NCBI GenBank assembly: GCA_014549065.1
Contig: JACDOX010000143.1
Span: 1,177,162-1,241,161, forward strand
Direction: 5' to 3'
DNA: 64,000 bases
Source: Cardinalis cardinalis
Taxonomy: Eukaryota > Chordata > Aves > Passeriformes > Cardinalidae
A program made the translations under genes and the position numbers. Positions within the stretch are counted from its first letter, which is position 1. Each line of letters starts with the position of its first letter. The notes under the pieces were generated by a model. It saw nothing but the letters and a program-made list of their open reading frames with translations. It was not told the DNA's origin and made no database searches. This document shows, in pieces, positions 39,973 through 51,800 of the stretch.

Positions 39973-40104
39973 TCTTTNGCATACAATGGGCAGCATGTCC
40001 AAGCAAGCACTTCTGTATTTTTAGAGGCACTGTTTACTCCCAGCAGTTTTATTGTCAGCATAGTTTCCCTTGGAAGAGCCTTTATTCGTAGAGGGAAGTT
40101 GACC
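39973..40104 (-). CDS. PIK3C2G: PIK3C2G exon E: C2-domain core
   Basis: This exon has 132 bases: one leading base, 43 codons, two trailing bases. The acceptor reads ttgttttag and the donor AAAGA|gtaagt, a strong consensus. It encodes VNFPLRIKALPRETMLTIKL, then a short loop, then VLAWTCCPLYAKE. This matches the mammalian INFPLEIKSLPRESMLTVKL and LLAWTCLPLFPKE segments. The LPRE..L motif is typical of PI3K C2 domains. The N at 39978 is the third base of GCN, so alanine is unaffected. A large unrelated plus-strand open frame (39559-40200) overlaps it and is a shadow. Confidence 0.95.
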
Positions 40105-41699
40105 CTAAAACAAAACCAGAAAAGAAAAAAAATAAAAGGTAAAATATTTGAGCATTGTTACAACAAGTGGGTTCTTTCTACATTTTTCTACATGTTCTAA
40201 CACATATATTGAACTATAAATTACAGAAGTTGCACTCTAAAGGAAAATGCCACTGACAGATCCCTTCAATACATTGATGNGTATTGGCAACCATTAACCT
40301 GAGTCACAGCATTTGAGAAGAGGCAGACAAAAACTCATTCACTTCAGTGGTAACTACTAGAGCTGGCAAAGGCAGGAAGAACTTAATTAAACTTTCCTTT
40401 GGAATTACCTTATCAGTGAAAGGCTATTTCACAATAAGGAGCCTGTTAAGGGAGAATTGTCAAGCAGCAGTTATTGGCTATCTTGTGTCTTCAGAGGAAA
40501 ACACCACCCAAAAAAGCAAGAGTTGCTGAATGATAATCATTCTCTTGTTCAGGTGTGCTTTGATGGTGTGATGCTTCTTAACCACAACTTAAAGGCAGAT
40601 GTTGTTTTAAGAGCAATGACAGATTTCCATTTTTTAGTGAGAAAATTAATTTTTCATCAAANTTCATCTNGACTTTGCATCGACCATTAGCTTGNTTGGT
40701 CATTCAGTTCATTTATACAGTTTATGAAAATTTATCTAAAATAATAACTTGGAATGATTCCAATAACCAGATAGTTTCATGCTGTATGGAAAGATCACGT
40801 GTAATTACCCACACAAGTCTGCATTTTCTTTTTCCTGAACAGATAATTTTCTAGCCTTTTCTACGCATATTCAGTGGGAGCTCGAATTTCTTAAGTGGAG
40901 AATAAAATTAATTACATTTTTTTCTGTATAAACGAAATCAATATAAGGAGCTAGGAGGTAAAAGGATTATTCTGCATTGATAATATAATCATTAAGAAAA
41001 CAAAAGATCTGCATAAACTGGAGATTAAGAAAACAGACTGAAAGATAAATCTGAGTAATAGAGTGACAGAAGAACGCAACTCAGCAATTTTAANAAGATA
41101 CAGTCACACTTAAACAGCAAGCAAATGTAACTGCATTTAAAAGTATATTAGCCTGTAAAACGTAAGAANTATGGGTGCTAGAAGTAAGACATGGTACTAG
41201 TGAAAGGAAAAATCAGCATAAGATTTTGCTGCCAGTTCCAAATCTATCAAATTTCTCTTGGATTTGGAAAAGTTTCCTTGAATGTGCTGGGGAGCTACTG
41301 AAAGAAATTAGATGGGTTTCAGCTGAAAATCTGAAGTACTCCAAATCAGCACTAATGCCNAAATTTCAGATCATCAGTCTTCCAACATTTGGAAATGATG
41401 CAAATTTGCACACCTCTCTCTTNGAATAACAAAGCAAGACAGCCATTTCCCACTCTTTCTGATTACCATGAACAGTATTGAGAAGCAATTCTCAACTGTC
41501 TTCCCACACGTCCCTATTTATAGCTTTCAAGTTTGCTTTCCCTGTCTCATGAACTCTTCCTCACTCATAATTAGTTAGAAACAGTTATTGGGAAACTGAA
41601 CCGGTTTACCTGCCAAAAATAACTTGTTCTTTTTCACTGTAAGGCCAACAACATTTGTTACATAAATATGTTTAACAGACCTAACTTTAAAGAACCATT

Positions 41700-41990
41700 A
41701 ATGCTTTGAAGAGACAGTAAGAAAAACACCAAGACATTTTGGTGTTTGCATTTTGTGATACAGACAATTGTTAACACTCTGTCTGAAGCTGGAGCAGTGA
41801 ATAAAAACTCTCAGTATCATCACCACAGAAACCAAATGCTTGCCAGAGTTTCCCTAGGACACAGACACCACTACTTCTAGCAGGAAAAGAGCCTGGAAAC
41901 TCTGATGACTTACACATCCCAAGAGTTAAAGTATGGGCCAAAGAGGACCAAAATTTCCCTTCTGGAGGCATGTGATACACAAAGAAGAGG
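41700..41990 (-). repeat. Unclassified dispersed repeat
   Basis: On the minus strand it contains TAGGGAAACTCTGGCAAGCA and GATGATACTGAGAG. These resemble CCAGAAACTCTGGTATGCA and GATGATACTGAATT in the minus strand of about 53500-53560. It also carries the 23-base block shared with 38741-38763. Boundaries are approximate; the family is unknown. Confidence 0.45.
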
Positions 41991-42063
41991 AATATCTGTA
42001 TTCTGTATTGCTTTTAAGAACTTGTAGTAGTTTTGGTTTGCTAATTTGAGATTTCCTGGCCAA

Positions 42064-42226
42064 GATTTTTTTATGTTTAACATATGCTTTACACAAAAGC
42101 ATGTACAGTTTCTTAGTAGTTCAACAGACTATCAACTCTCAAAGCCATCACTAATTATTTCTTTTTGTCAGACACAGNGAAAACTACCAACAGCCTCTCC
42201 TAANACATCACTTCTGTAATGCAAAA
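42064..42226 (+). repeat. Unclassified interspersed repeat, copy 2
   Basis: Colinear with 2664-2832 in the same orientation (TCAACAGACTATCAACTC, CTACCAACAGCCTCTCCTAA), with two N bases inside. A strong hairpin starts 37 bases downstream and may or may not belong to it. Confidence 0.65.
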
Positions 42227-42262
42227 CCGAGACAGAACTTTAATTAATGCCTATCTGAATTT

Positions 42263-42312
42263 ACCCACTTGGTCTCAGCCTTTGTGACTGTAGGAGGCTG
42301 AGCCAAGTGGGT
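42263..42312. other. Strong inverted repeat (hairpin)
   Basis: Arms of 18-19 bases (ACCCACTTGGTCTCAGCCT and AGGCTGAGCCAAGTGGGT) pair with one bulged base around a 13-base loop. It is too short for a typical animal pre-microRNA. It could be the end of a small transposon or incidental. Confidence 0.75.
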
Positions 42313-44308
42313 GACTAAGANGAAGAGATGGAACTCTGGCCAGAAATGAGACAAAGAAGCTGCTNACTGAGAAGGTGCCATTCACAGGTAAGAGACAAAG
42401 TTATACAACTTGTTTCCTAAAAGCACTCAACACAGAAAAGCTCTGGGGCAACCCAGAGCGAATGGAAACAAAACAGACAAGCCAAGCAAAATAGGGAGAA
42501 GAGGGAAAACCAGTGCCAAGAAAGTATTTGAGATGATGAATGGTTGGCTTAATGTTAATTCCATACTTTGTAGGTTTAACATAAATTATGAAGGATGGAA
42601 AAAGAGGAGATGGTGAAATAAATACATCAAGAGCAGCCAGCNAAGACCAAAGAAAATAACTACCAGATTTCAGCCACCAAAAAATGAAATTGATGAGAGA
42701 ATAGGGGGGCAAATTTGGACTTTAACATTATAAGTTAAATGGCACCAGACTGTTTGGACTCTGCATCAAGAAGACAATCACACTTTCCAAAGGTAAGATA
42801 CAAGTTCTAAAGCAAAACTATACTCTCAAAAAAGAACAAACAGAAGAAGCACTGCACAAGGCAAACTTCTTACGAATCAAATTATTTCCATCATTTCCGA
42901 GAACATTTTGGGATATATTAAATATGATAACAGACTTTAACAGAAGATGGGTTATATTTATACATAAAACCCCATCAAGTGAAGTTTAGACACTAACTGG
43001 TTAAANTACTTGAAAAAAGAAACTAAATTCATGAAAATGAGTGGATAAAGCAAGCCTTGTCTTTGGCCGAAGCTCTCTACCTAGACTCCTCATCNCCAAA
43101 ACACTACTTGCCTTTTTTGTTTTCCCCTGTACAAATCAATCCTGATGTAAGATCAGAAGTCATTTTGAATTGAGTTAGGTTTGAATAGCCAGCTTTATTT
43201 TATGGTCTGAATGATCCATAGCTATATAGAGAATACCTGACTTCCTAATGTAACAGATGCTCTTCCTGGCGACCTTTATTTTTAACAGCTGTGATCAGGT
43301 TCTCTGGGCAAAATGTGCCAGGGTCTCACCACCCTCAGAGTAAAGAATTTCTTACCAACANCTCATCTAAACCTCCTCTCCATTTAAGGTTGCTAGTGGA
43401 TATAAAATGCTCACCTGGCATCTCTATTTTGACTCAAAAAGAGCATTCTTTCACAAAAACAAGTTCTGGATACATGTTAAACATACAAGAAATAATGGCA
43501 NACCTGGTTCCCCAGATTCTCAGCCTGGACCTCAGGACAAGGGGTTCAAGAAACCTCCCCTCATGTATTGAGACTTAAACAAATCCAGGTCAATCAGTTA
43601 GAGACAGAAAATATTTGAATACCTTCAATGTTTGAGGGAAATATTCAAAATCCTGCCAGACAGATATAAATTCACAGGTTTTTACTTTAGAATTTATTTG
43701 AAATGGATTTTGAATTTTTTTTTTTTAAATCAAGTAACAATAAAAAGTAAAAATATGCTCTCACAAACTGATGCTATTATGTTTTACACACTTCTAGATC
43801 TGACATTAAGAGCCTCTTACAAGCATCTATGACCTATGAAAGTANTTGTTCTGCATATTTAATTTTTTCTTTTCCAATAAGATTTGGATGGAATTGTGCA
43901 CATTTAATAATGATTTTGCAAGGGAGAAGTTTCAATGGAAAACCTGAAGCTTCAGGCTGATTGCTTTACATTTTCATGAAACAGAAGAGGAGCAGAATTT
44001 CTGCTTCAGTTATTTCTATTCTATCTTTTGTTTTAGCCAATGTTTTGTAACATGCATTCCAGAAAAGCATTAGCCACCTTTTAGAAGCCAAAACTGCTCA
44101 TAAGAAATATAATCCTCCTTATACCCTTCAATCTTATCTGCCTGTATGTATCATAAGAAATTACCTGACCAAAACTTGGACAAGGTGAAAATTCCCACAG
44201 AGGAAAAGGGAATAATATGATTTATTTAAACACAAGGATAGCAGCTGCTTGCCAATCATACAAAAGACTGAGGGATATGTACTTATATGCTATGGACACA
44301 ACTGANGC

Positions 44309-44764
44309 TGATGCCTCAGGGTTTAGCTTTTNTATTTTTCAGATTCTGTGCTGCTCTATAGTGGGGGTCTGGGCTTCATATTATGGGATGGTGAGNTCTC
44401 TTCAGAGAGTAGGGAGACAAAACAATTCCNNCTCNAGCTGGGCACCAAGGACAAATGATCCAAATCTCAGCCCNAGAGCACAAACNCCNTGGGCTGNAGA
44501 GAGAAAAACAAGCAGGGTGGGACTGCAGGGGCTAAAGCTGGAATGGGACAATGAACTGCAAGNTGCAAATGGAGCAGAACTGACCCAAGGGAGAGACCCC
44601 GNGNNCGCTNGTGCATTTTGGGGCCATTTTGGTTCATCTTGGGTGCAGCCCTGGCTGGGCTCTNGNGCTGCCCAAGGTGCATCCATGGAGGAGATCCTTT
44701 GAATAAATCCCTGCTTTATTCTTTAACTCAGTTTAGCCTCTACAGCAGCCTGCACAAGGCATCA
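44309..44764 (+). mobile_element. Probable solo LTR (family 2), N-rich
   Basis: About 456 bases bounded by short inverted ends, TGATGCCT and AGGCATCA. A polyadenylation signal at 44702-44707 (AATAAATCCCTGCTTTATTC) precedes the 3' end, a layout typical of a retroviral LTR. More than a dozen N bases lie between 44306 and 44666. The open frames that cross it are artefacts. No target-site duplication was seen. It is antisense to PIK3C2G. Confidence 0.65.
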
Positions 44765-45853
44765 AGGGCCTTATTTGGACACTTTGCAGAAGNTCACCCA
44801 TGTTGTTTCTTATTTCTTAATCATACACTGACATACTAATCTTCCTATACCCCTCCACTAAGATAAATGGATTTGACATGAAAAGCCCTTCTTCCATTAG
44901 ATCAGTTTGATTCTGTTGGTGTCTCAGAAAAAGGCAAACAGAAGTTATAAATTACACATACAATTACAACTGTAATTAGGAAAAAAACCCCAAAACCAAA
45001 CCTTTTCAGACTTGTGGCCCCTGTTCAATTCCAATGTAATCAAGCTGCTTTCAGATTCAGAATACAGTAAACACTGATGCAAAACACCNAACATTTCAAA
45101 GATTGTAAATATAAATATGTCATTCTCAAAAAGCTGAAAGAATTCCATATCACCACCAAATCATAAAAAAGGTGCATCTCTCTCTCATCTATTGCAAATA
45201 TGCTTTTTTTCATGCCATTGCCTTAAATGAATGCTGACTGACTGTGAGACAGACAGGTAAAAGGCAGCTTTTATCCTAAAATTCCAGTCTTAAATTAAGG
45301 TCCTCATTGTAAAACTGCAGCTCCTTCTTATAAAAAAATCCAAAAACACAACAAACAAATAACCAAATAAAATAGCCCTCCAAAAATTAAAGAAATAAAC
45401 AAACAAATAAAATCCCAACCTAACAACTCAAACAGCCTTGTTTGNTAAAACAAGAACCTTGAAGAAATGTTACAGTATGTTCCCATGTTGGATTGCAGAT
45501 GTACTAAAGGTAGATCCAAAAGGTGGAATTCCTCAAAAGACCAGAAATACAGGCTTTGGTTCCATCTGCTTTCAGTTCCAGCACTCCTGGACTCCTCCAG
45601 TGAACAAACCTGCTATTCACAGACCAGCTCAGTTTAGCTCATTGTCACACCAGACTTAGCTCAGTCCTATTTCCCTGCCTCAGGCTGNCCCATCCTTTAT
45701 TCCAATTTCTCTAAGTTTCTATGAATTCTGTGCAGTTTAATTGTCTCAGAAGAACATCCATAAAAAAATGCTGGTTTTGGTTTTTTTTAAAATGAATATT
45801 GGATGTGTAATATCTGTCTGACAAACACATATCAAACACAGACCAAAACTTAC

Positions 45854-45976
45854 TTCTCATTCCAGTCAGCCAGGAAAAANAAAGATTTTGTAATTGGAGT
45901 ATTTTTGCAAATCTTCACTTGACATATTGTCTTCCCAGCATAGGTTAGTAAGCAGGAAAAAGAGAAAACTTTGTAG
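45854..45976 (-). CDS. PIK3C2G: PIK3C2G exon D: C2-domain exon, likely in-frame cassette
   Basis: This exon has 123 bases (41 codons), with both boundaries after codon base 2, so skipping it keeps the frame. The acceptor reads cttttgtag and the donor GAGAA|gtaagt. It encodes C2 strands containing YKVFSFSCLLTYAGKTICQV and ending FFLADWNEK. These correspond to the YKAFSFSCWLTYAGKKLCQV and FFLVNWNE parts of a longer mammalian PIK3C2G form. The N at 45880 falls in a TTN codon, Phe or Leu, in a strand where either fits. The exon is short, so an open-reading-frame scan with a length cutoff misses it. Confidence 0.93.
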
Positions 45977-48678
45977 CTACAAAAGAGNAAAAAAAAGTTA
46001 ATTTATTGTAATATACTATGTCCAACATAGCATATTTGGATTCAACCACTCAGGAACTTATGAAAATCCATCCTTACATGAGAAAAGGAATTATAATAAC
46101 TCATATCACAGTAATGTGTGCATGGAGGTGTTTTTAAGTTTTTTGGGGTTTTTTTCCTTAAAGTTCAGAATTAAAGAGAAGTCTTAAAGACACCTGGGTC
46201 CTGTTCCAAGTTTTGACATTAAATTTTTTTTTTTTCATTATTGAAGTGAATGAAAATTTGGACNTAAGTGAAGTGTTGGTACTTGCTCATCATAGAGTCA
46301 ACAAGAAATCTCCCACCTGGAGAATTGAATCCAGCCCTGGGGCCCCCAGCACATGAAAGACATGAACTGTCAGAGCAGGTCCAGGGAGGGACACAAAGAT
46401 GCTCAGAGGGCTGGGGCACCTCTCCCGGGAAGACCGAGAGAACAGGGCTTGTTCAGCCTGGAGAAGAAAAGGCTCCAGGGGGACATCAGAGCACCCAAAG
46501 GGGGCTGGGGAGGGATATTTTACAAGGGAATGTGGTGATAGAACCAGGGAAAGCTTTAAACTGAAGTAGGTTAGATTGGATATTAGGATGAAATTCTTTA
46601 TTGTGAGGGTGGGTAGGCCCTGGCACAGGTGCCCAGAGCAGCTGTGGCTGCCCCTGGGAGTGTCCAAGGCCAGGCTGAATGGAGCCCTGAGCAACCTGGG
46701 GTAGTCAGAGGTGTCCCTGCCCATGGCAGGGGGGGTGATGGGATGATCTTTAGGTTATTTTCAACCCAGGGTATTCTATGATTCTATTCATACCTTCTTT
46801 TCCCAATCTGTAAAAATCAGATCAGTACTCAAGGGAGTATATACATTTTTACAGCAGAAGCATTCAAGCCNTCTGTGCTGGCCTTCAGAAAGTGAACTGA
46901 GCAGCTTCAGAGTGAAATTTAGGTCAGGGAATATCTCTTGTTTCATGTTCCTCTTACTGAAATCTTTTAAAATATTAGTCAAAATAGATTATAAATAACT
47001 AATGTTCCTAATTAGTCTTGTAACTTCCAGATCTTCCTGCCAGGCTCAGCTTTAGATCTCATTCTGGACAAGAATGATGAACATGGGAAACAGTCAAATA
47101 NGAACAGGAAATTTGAGGCAGTCACAGATTGAAGGTGCCTGACTTTGCCCTATTTATAAGAATGATGGCTTTTCTCTTCCAGAACATTATAATACATTTT
47201 ATAATTATTGTAGCAGATTTGGGGGATTTTTCTCTTTTTTTTTTTTTTTGATTGAAAGAAAATTATCTGTAGTCTGCACTACCTATGAGGTGTCAATTCA
47301 GAGAAGGAAAAATTAACTTCGAGGACTAGGAAATACTTCCCCTAAGAGTCTAAACTTTACAAAGAGTTGGAGGATAGTTCAGGAAATAAAAGGTTTACAT
47401 ACAATCAAATTATTAAGTTCAGCTTTTTAAACAAAAGTATTGATACATAACATAATATATATCATAACGTGCATACTTTCTTATAGGATACATTTTATAT
47501 ATTATACATATGCAGGAATATAGACATGTTAAAATACATTTTAAAACAGCTGCAAGATCATAATGTGATCTTTGGAAAGGGAAACNGCCAGCATGAATTC
47601 ATGCAGTGGAGAAAAATAAGAATGGGGAGCATGCATGTGAACAATGTCAATAAAAGAATTTGAGGAAACCAAGTGTTAGAGCAGCAGTTCATGTTAACAA
47701 GTCCGTGCCAGTTATGGATATTGGAAAGACTGGACAGAGGGATTAGGAGGAAGAAAGATTCTCATTTTTTTGTGCTCCAACCTAGCACAGAAGTCATCTG
47801 TGGCTTATATGTGCAATATCACATTTTTCTGGTAAAACATAAAATGCAGTGGGAATGGCATAACCATCTGAAATCAGGATAGTGATTATAGTTCTGTATT
47901 TATTACCTTAACTAANGCAAAGTCCCTCAGATTTTTGTTAAATGGCTAATTACAGACANTACTGTGTAGTACATTATAGTCTCCTGCTCACAGTCTAATG
48001 CAAATGATCCCACAGTAATTTAGGATTGAAGGTCAAGAGAAAGCAACGGGAAAATTAACAAAAACTTTGAGAACAACTTTTTAACTCATGAAAATAATGT
48101 TACCACACTGTGTTCACCTGCCCCTCTTTGATCACATTGGAGTAGTAAGAGCAGAACATCAGTTTTGCTCAGACTAGAAAAAGCAGCTACTTGATGAAGA
48201 CAACCAGATTCACCAAAGTTGAGCAATGCAGAAGAGAATATTTCTATTTGTTTTTTATTAAGTTCTCTCTTTTTTCTGTTAAAGTCGTCTCCTTTTGCTT
48301 TCCTGTGTTATGCTGATAGCAGGAACACTTGGATCTCTAAAGTCCAATCACATCTCTGAAGGACATCACCAATTCAGGTGCTTAACCATATGACAAGGTT
48401 GGAACAAGCCAAGAGCAGAAATGGCTGAGAAAGCCTCCCTGANCTTGGGTTCAAGCAAAACCACCCCTCTGTTTCACTTGGCAAGCTGGCCTCCAACCCT
48501 TCCAGTTACTTGTCCTGCTGAGATCACAGCAATTCCCAGTCCAAACAGCCTTGGTGTGCACCACACAGTCTCTAACATTAATTTGGACCACCACCAAAGC
48601 AGCAGAGGGGAGCTGGTGTGTATGAAAAATGACTTTTGTCAAAGGGACAACACTTCTTCTTATGAGCCCTCCTCCTAC
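45977..48678. other. PIK3C2G intron C-D
   Basis: 2.7 kb, with a CR1 fragment at 46318-46787. Nothing else recognised. Confidence 0.85.
46318..46787 (+). mobile_element. CR1 LINE, 3' 470 bases
   Basis: The best-preserved CR1 in the window. It covers the end of the reverse-transcriptase ORF (a frame from 46353 reads GLFSLEKKRLQGDI, the conserved CR1 ORF2 C-terminus) and the 3' region with GCCCAGAGCAGCTGTGGCTG. It ends in the octamer tail TATTCTATGATTCTATT. It is 5' truncated as usual and lies antisense to the gene. Confidence 0.93.
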
Positions 48679-48874
48679 CTCGTCACCCAGGCTTCTGGGA
48701 TGTTATGGGCAGCACAAACAGTGAAGCTCAGCTGGGAATTCAGGCTGATGTCTGCACATAAAGGGCTCCTAGGGATGCTGGCAAGCTGGAAATTGGCATC
48801 AAAGCTGCTGCAGTAGGCATGGATGAGACGAGAGATGGCCATGGAGAGCTCAGTCACAGCAGCCTCTAATGACA
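48679..48874 (-). CDS. PIK3C2G: PIK3C2G exon C: start of the PI3K-type C2 domain
   Basis: This exon has 196 bases, entering with two bases of a codon and leaving with AG, the first two bases of the next. The acceptor reads tctcag and the donor ACGAG|gtagga. It encodes a helical part (VTELSMAISRLIHAYCSSF) followed by the first C2 strand, SQLSFTVCAAHNIPEAWVT. This matches the mammalian LSFTVYAAHNIPETWV segment very closely. The last codon is split. Joined to exon D it becomes AGC (Ser); joined directly to exon E it becomes AGG (Arg). This is the branch point of the likely alternative splice. Confidence 0.95.
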
Positions 48875-51800
48875 CTGAGAGGAGACAGAGGAATAAAAAA
48901 AGGTTAGCAATAGGTCATTTATGAAGAACTATATTTATCCTAAACCATCAGTTATGGCTTTGAAATGCTTCCTAATAAAATTTAATTGAAATGACATAAC
49001 NTGCAACTGAAGCCAATTAGCCATCTGTGCTTCTGAAAGCGGCCTTAGCTCATTTCTGGTGTATCCTTAACAGACTTTCATTACAGAGCTTTCAAATTAA
49101 GGCAGTTTCAAATGAAGGCATTTTCAAAGTAAGCATTTTCAACTACAGCAAGCTACTGGATACCTCAGATATGCCATTTCAGTCTTTGAATTTTTGTGCT
49201 GGAAGGATTTTTATCAAGTAGGTATATTTTGTCATTTCAGCAGCTAAGTAGCTACTTACTTCAAGGGAACTGGCAAGGCAGCAGTAGAAGGGAGAAAAGG
49301 CACTGGTTAAATTTTAAGACTATAAAGCTGTTGCAACTGTAGGTAAACAATTAATAAAACATATAAAACAGCAGCCACAATCAGAAAAACTCAGCATTCA
49401 GGTGGTCATGGGTTGGTGAAAATACGACACAAAAATGGACACTGAAATACATATCTATATAAATAGCTATGAAATGCAGGTTGTATCCTAATTTATACCA
49501 CACTTGTATTTATGTATTTATGTCATTCCCTCTGGTTTCAGCTCTGCAGTACTCTTTTCTCCTATTTTTTTTTTCTTTTCTGCAATCCTTGGCTTTTATC
49601 CATCCTCCCTCTCTGGTTTGCAGCAGCTTGGGGTTGCCTGATTGCCAGTGTAAACTCAAGCCCCCAGTCCTGGCAGCCTCCATCAAGTGAAGAGAGCTGT
49701 TAAGAGCACTCATTTCTCAAGCACGGGCTAGGCTGAGAGAGAAAGTGTCAGAGTCTATTACATTGTTCCAAGATCAGGCTGATTTGTCTTCCAAGAGGAA
49801 AACCCCAAATTCTCCTTTTTTTTTTAACCTTCTAACACATTTTTCTACATGATCAAGAACACACTCTCACCACCTGTTAACAGTTCTTGAAATATTCCCT
49901 GGACTTGTCTGGCCACTGAAGTCAGCAGCCATCTATCAGCTCACAGTGTCTATTGAAAGAAAAATGAAAAGAAAAACAAGAAACAACCCAGNAATAGGAA
50001 GCCTGAGACAACTATTAGCTTTTTATCCTTGGGATAGGTGCAGCAGTCCTGCCCAACCTCAGATACAGATAACACCATTTACTGCACTTAGCTATCCCAG
50101 TTTTCTGATAGAAATATTTCCAAAAAATCCCTATCCTCAGTCAGGAATTTTATTCTCCTCCTTTGATACCTTTTGCCTCTAAACCAGCAACTATCCAGAA
50201 CTATTGAGTCACAAAATGCATTGCAAACAGTGCAAGAAATAAATTCTCTTCATTTCATAATAGACGACTTTTAATTATGTAACAATAGAAATACACAAAA
50301 AATTGAAATAGCTTGACATATAATGAGGTTTGCTTCTGAAAATATTGACAGCAAATTATTCCATGTGTGAAGGGCTGGCTAGAGTACTACACCTTGTAAT
50401 GTCATCATCTTCCTCATATGAAAACTGAATCATTTTAGAGATCAACAGGCTAAAAAAATCTCAGTCCTTCTAATCTCTCTGTCTACCATTTGGTTTTAAT
50501 TGCCTTTTTATTTATCCTCTTTAGCATTTTCACCACTTACCATTCTTCACCACAATAGCCTTGAAAAAAATATTTGTCTCTAGTGAGACAAATTTTTTCC
50601 CATAGAACACCATTTAATTCTCATTCCCAGATGTGCAATCACTTAATAACTGCAAACTAAATGCTTAATTTGCACTAAATTCTTTTACATTCCAAGAACT
50701 TACCCATAGTGATACACTTTTTAAGAGGTCCAGAAGAAGACATCAGCTGACTGTTATCTGAACCAGTATTTTATCTGAAAAGTACCACACTATTTTTTAT
50801 TAAGGACCAACGTCTNCTCAGGAGATTCCTTGTTTCCAGTCTGTTCCTAGTGGTTCACAGGCAAATGTAGTGTAATAGCAAACCCCTTATTTATGAAAAT
50901 TGGCATGTTGAAATCAATGATTTCTGAACAGAACCTTCTCAATGTTTTCTCCAAGAAAGGGTGAAAGGTAGTTTAGAATCTCTGAAAATGTACACTTTTA
51001 GCACAATTTATATTCTAGGTGGTAAAGCAACATTTCAGATTTTGTCTCCAGAACAAGAAGTAATATATTCTATCTCAGCTAAGCCACACATAGAAAGGAA
51101 CACTCTGTGAGCAAAGGATTCCCAAATAATAAAGTCAGGAGAAAATACACAATGGAGCATTTTGCATAACAGAAAATGTACATGTGCCAGACAAGGAAGA
51201 GATTAAGATTCAAGACGCCTATCACTACATCCANGCTGTCCTGCCTATTGAACTTGTTTGCAGAAAAATGATTTCCATGGCTTACCTGAGTCGCAAAACT
51301 GATGTCAGATGTGTAAAAACCAGACAAGCAGACAAAACCAAACAAAACATGTTTTTATAACAGCATGTGAGGGGTGAAGGCAGCAATGGAACANCTGGGG
51401 GGAAATTGTTTCACAGCCAGCCAAGGGAGACAAAAGGCCTTCAACATTATTTATCTAATCATTAGAACATACAAAATGAAGATATTTTCAGGAACAGAGT
51501 TCCACAGGTTTAAGCAAATGTCCAAGTATGATCTGGTCTGCAAGTCCAGAATTTTTTCACCATTACTTTTCTTATTCTTGCTAGCTCTCAGTTATAACAG
51601 TCTATGGTTCCTGTGCCAGAATCAACCCTTTTCCAGCCCCCACTCTTCAGTCATTAGGAGCAGTAGCAATTGACTGAATTAGAGGGAAACATCTTGGGTA
51701 GTCTGTAAGCATCCATTACTCACAAAACTTGGTCAGCATTTTCTCACTGTATTTTAATGAGCTGCTGAATAGGATACGGTAGGCTGAAATCATATTTCCC

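Larger units (their letters stand above)
40105..45853. other. PIK3C2G intron D-E
   Basis: 5.7 kb with two unclassified repeat copies (41700-41990, 42064-42226), a strong hairpin (42263-42312) and an LTR (44309-44764). No exon-like segment beyond D and E. Confidence 0.8.

Noticed and set aside
39559..40200. Longest open frame in the window (213 codons, plus)
   Set aside because: It consists of a purine simple repeat and the antisense of exon E. There is no recognisable domain.
44217..44702. 161-codon plus-strand open frame
   Set aside because: It crosses an LTR with more than a dozen N bases, which hide stops.
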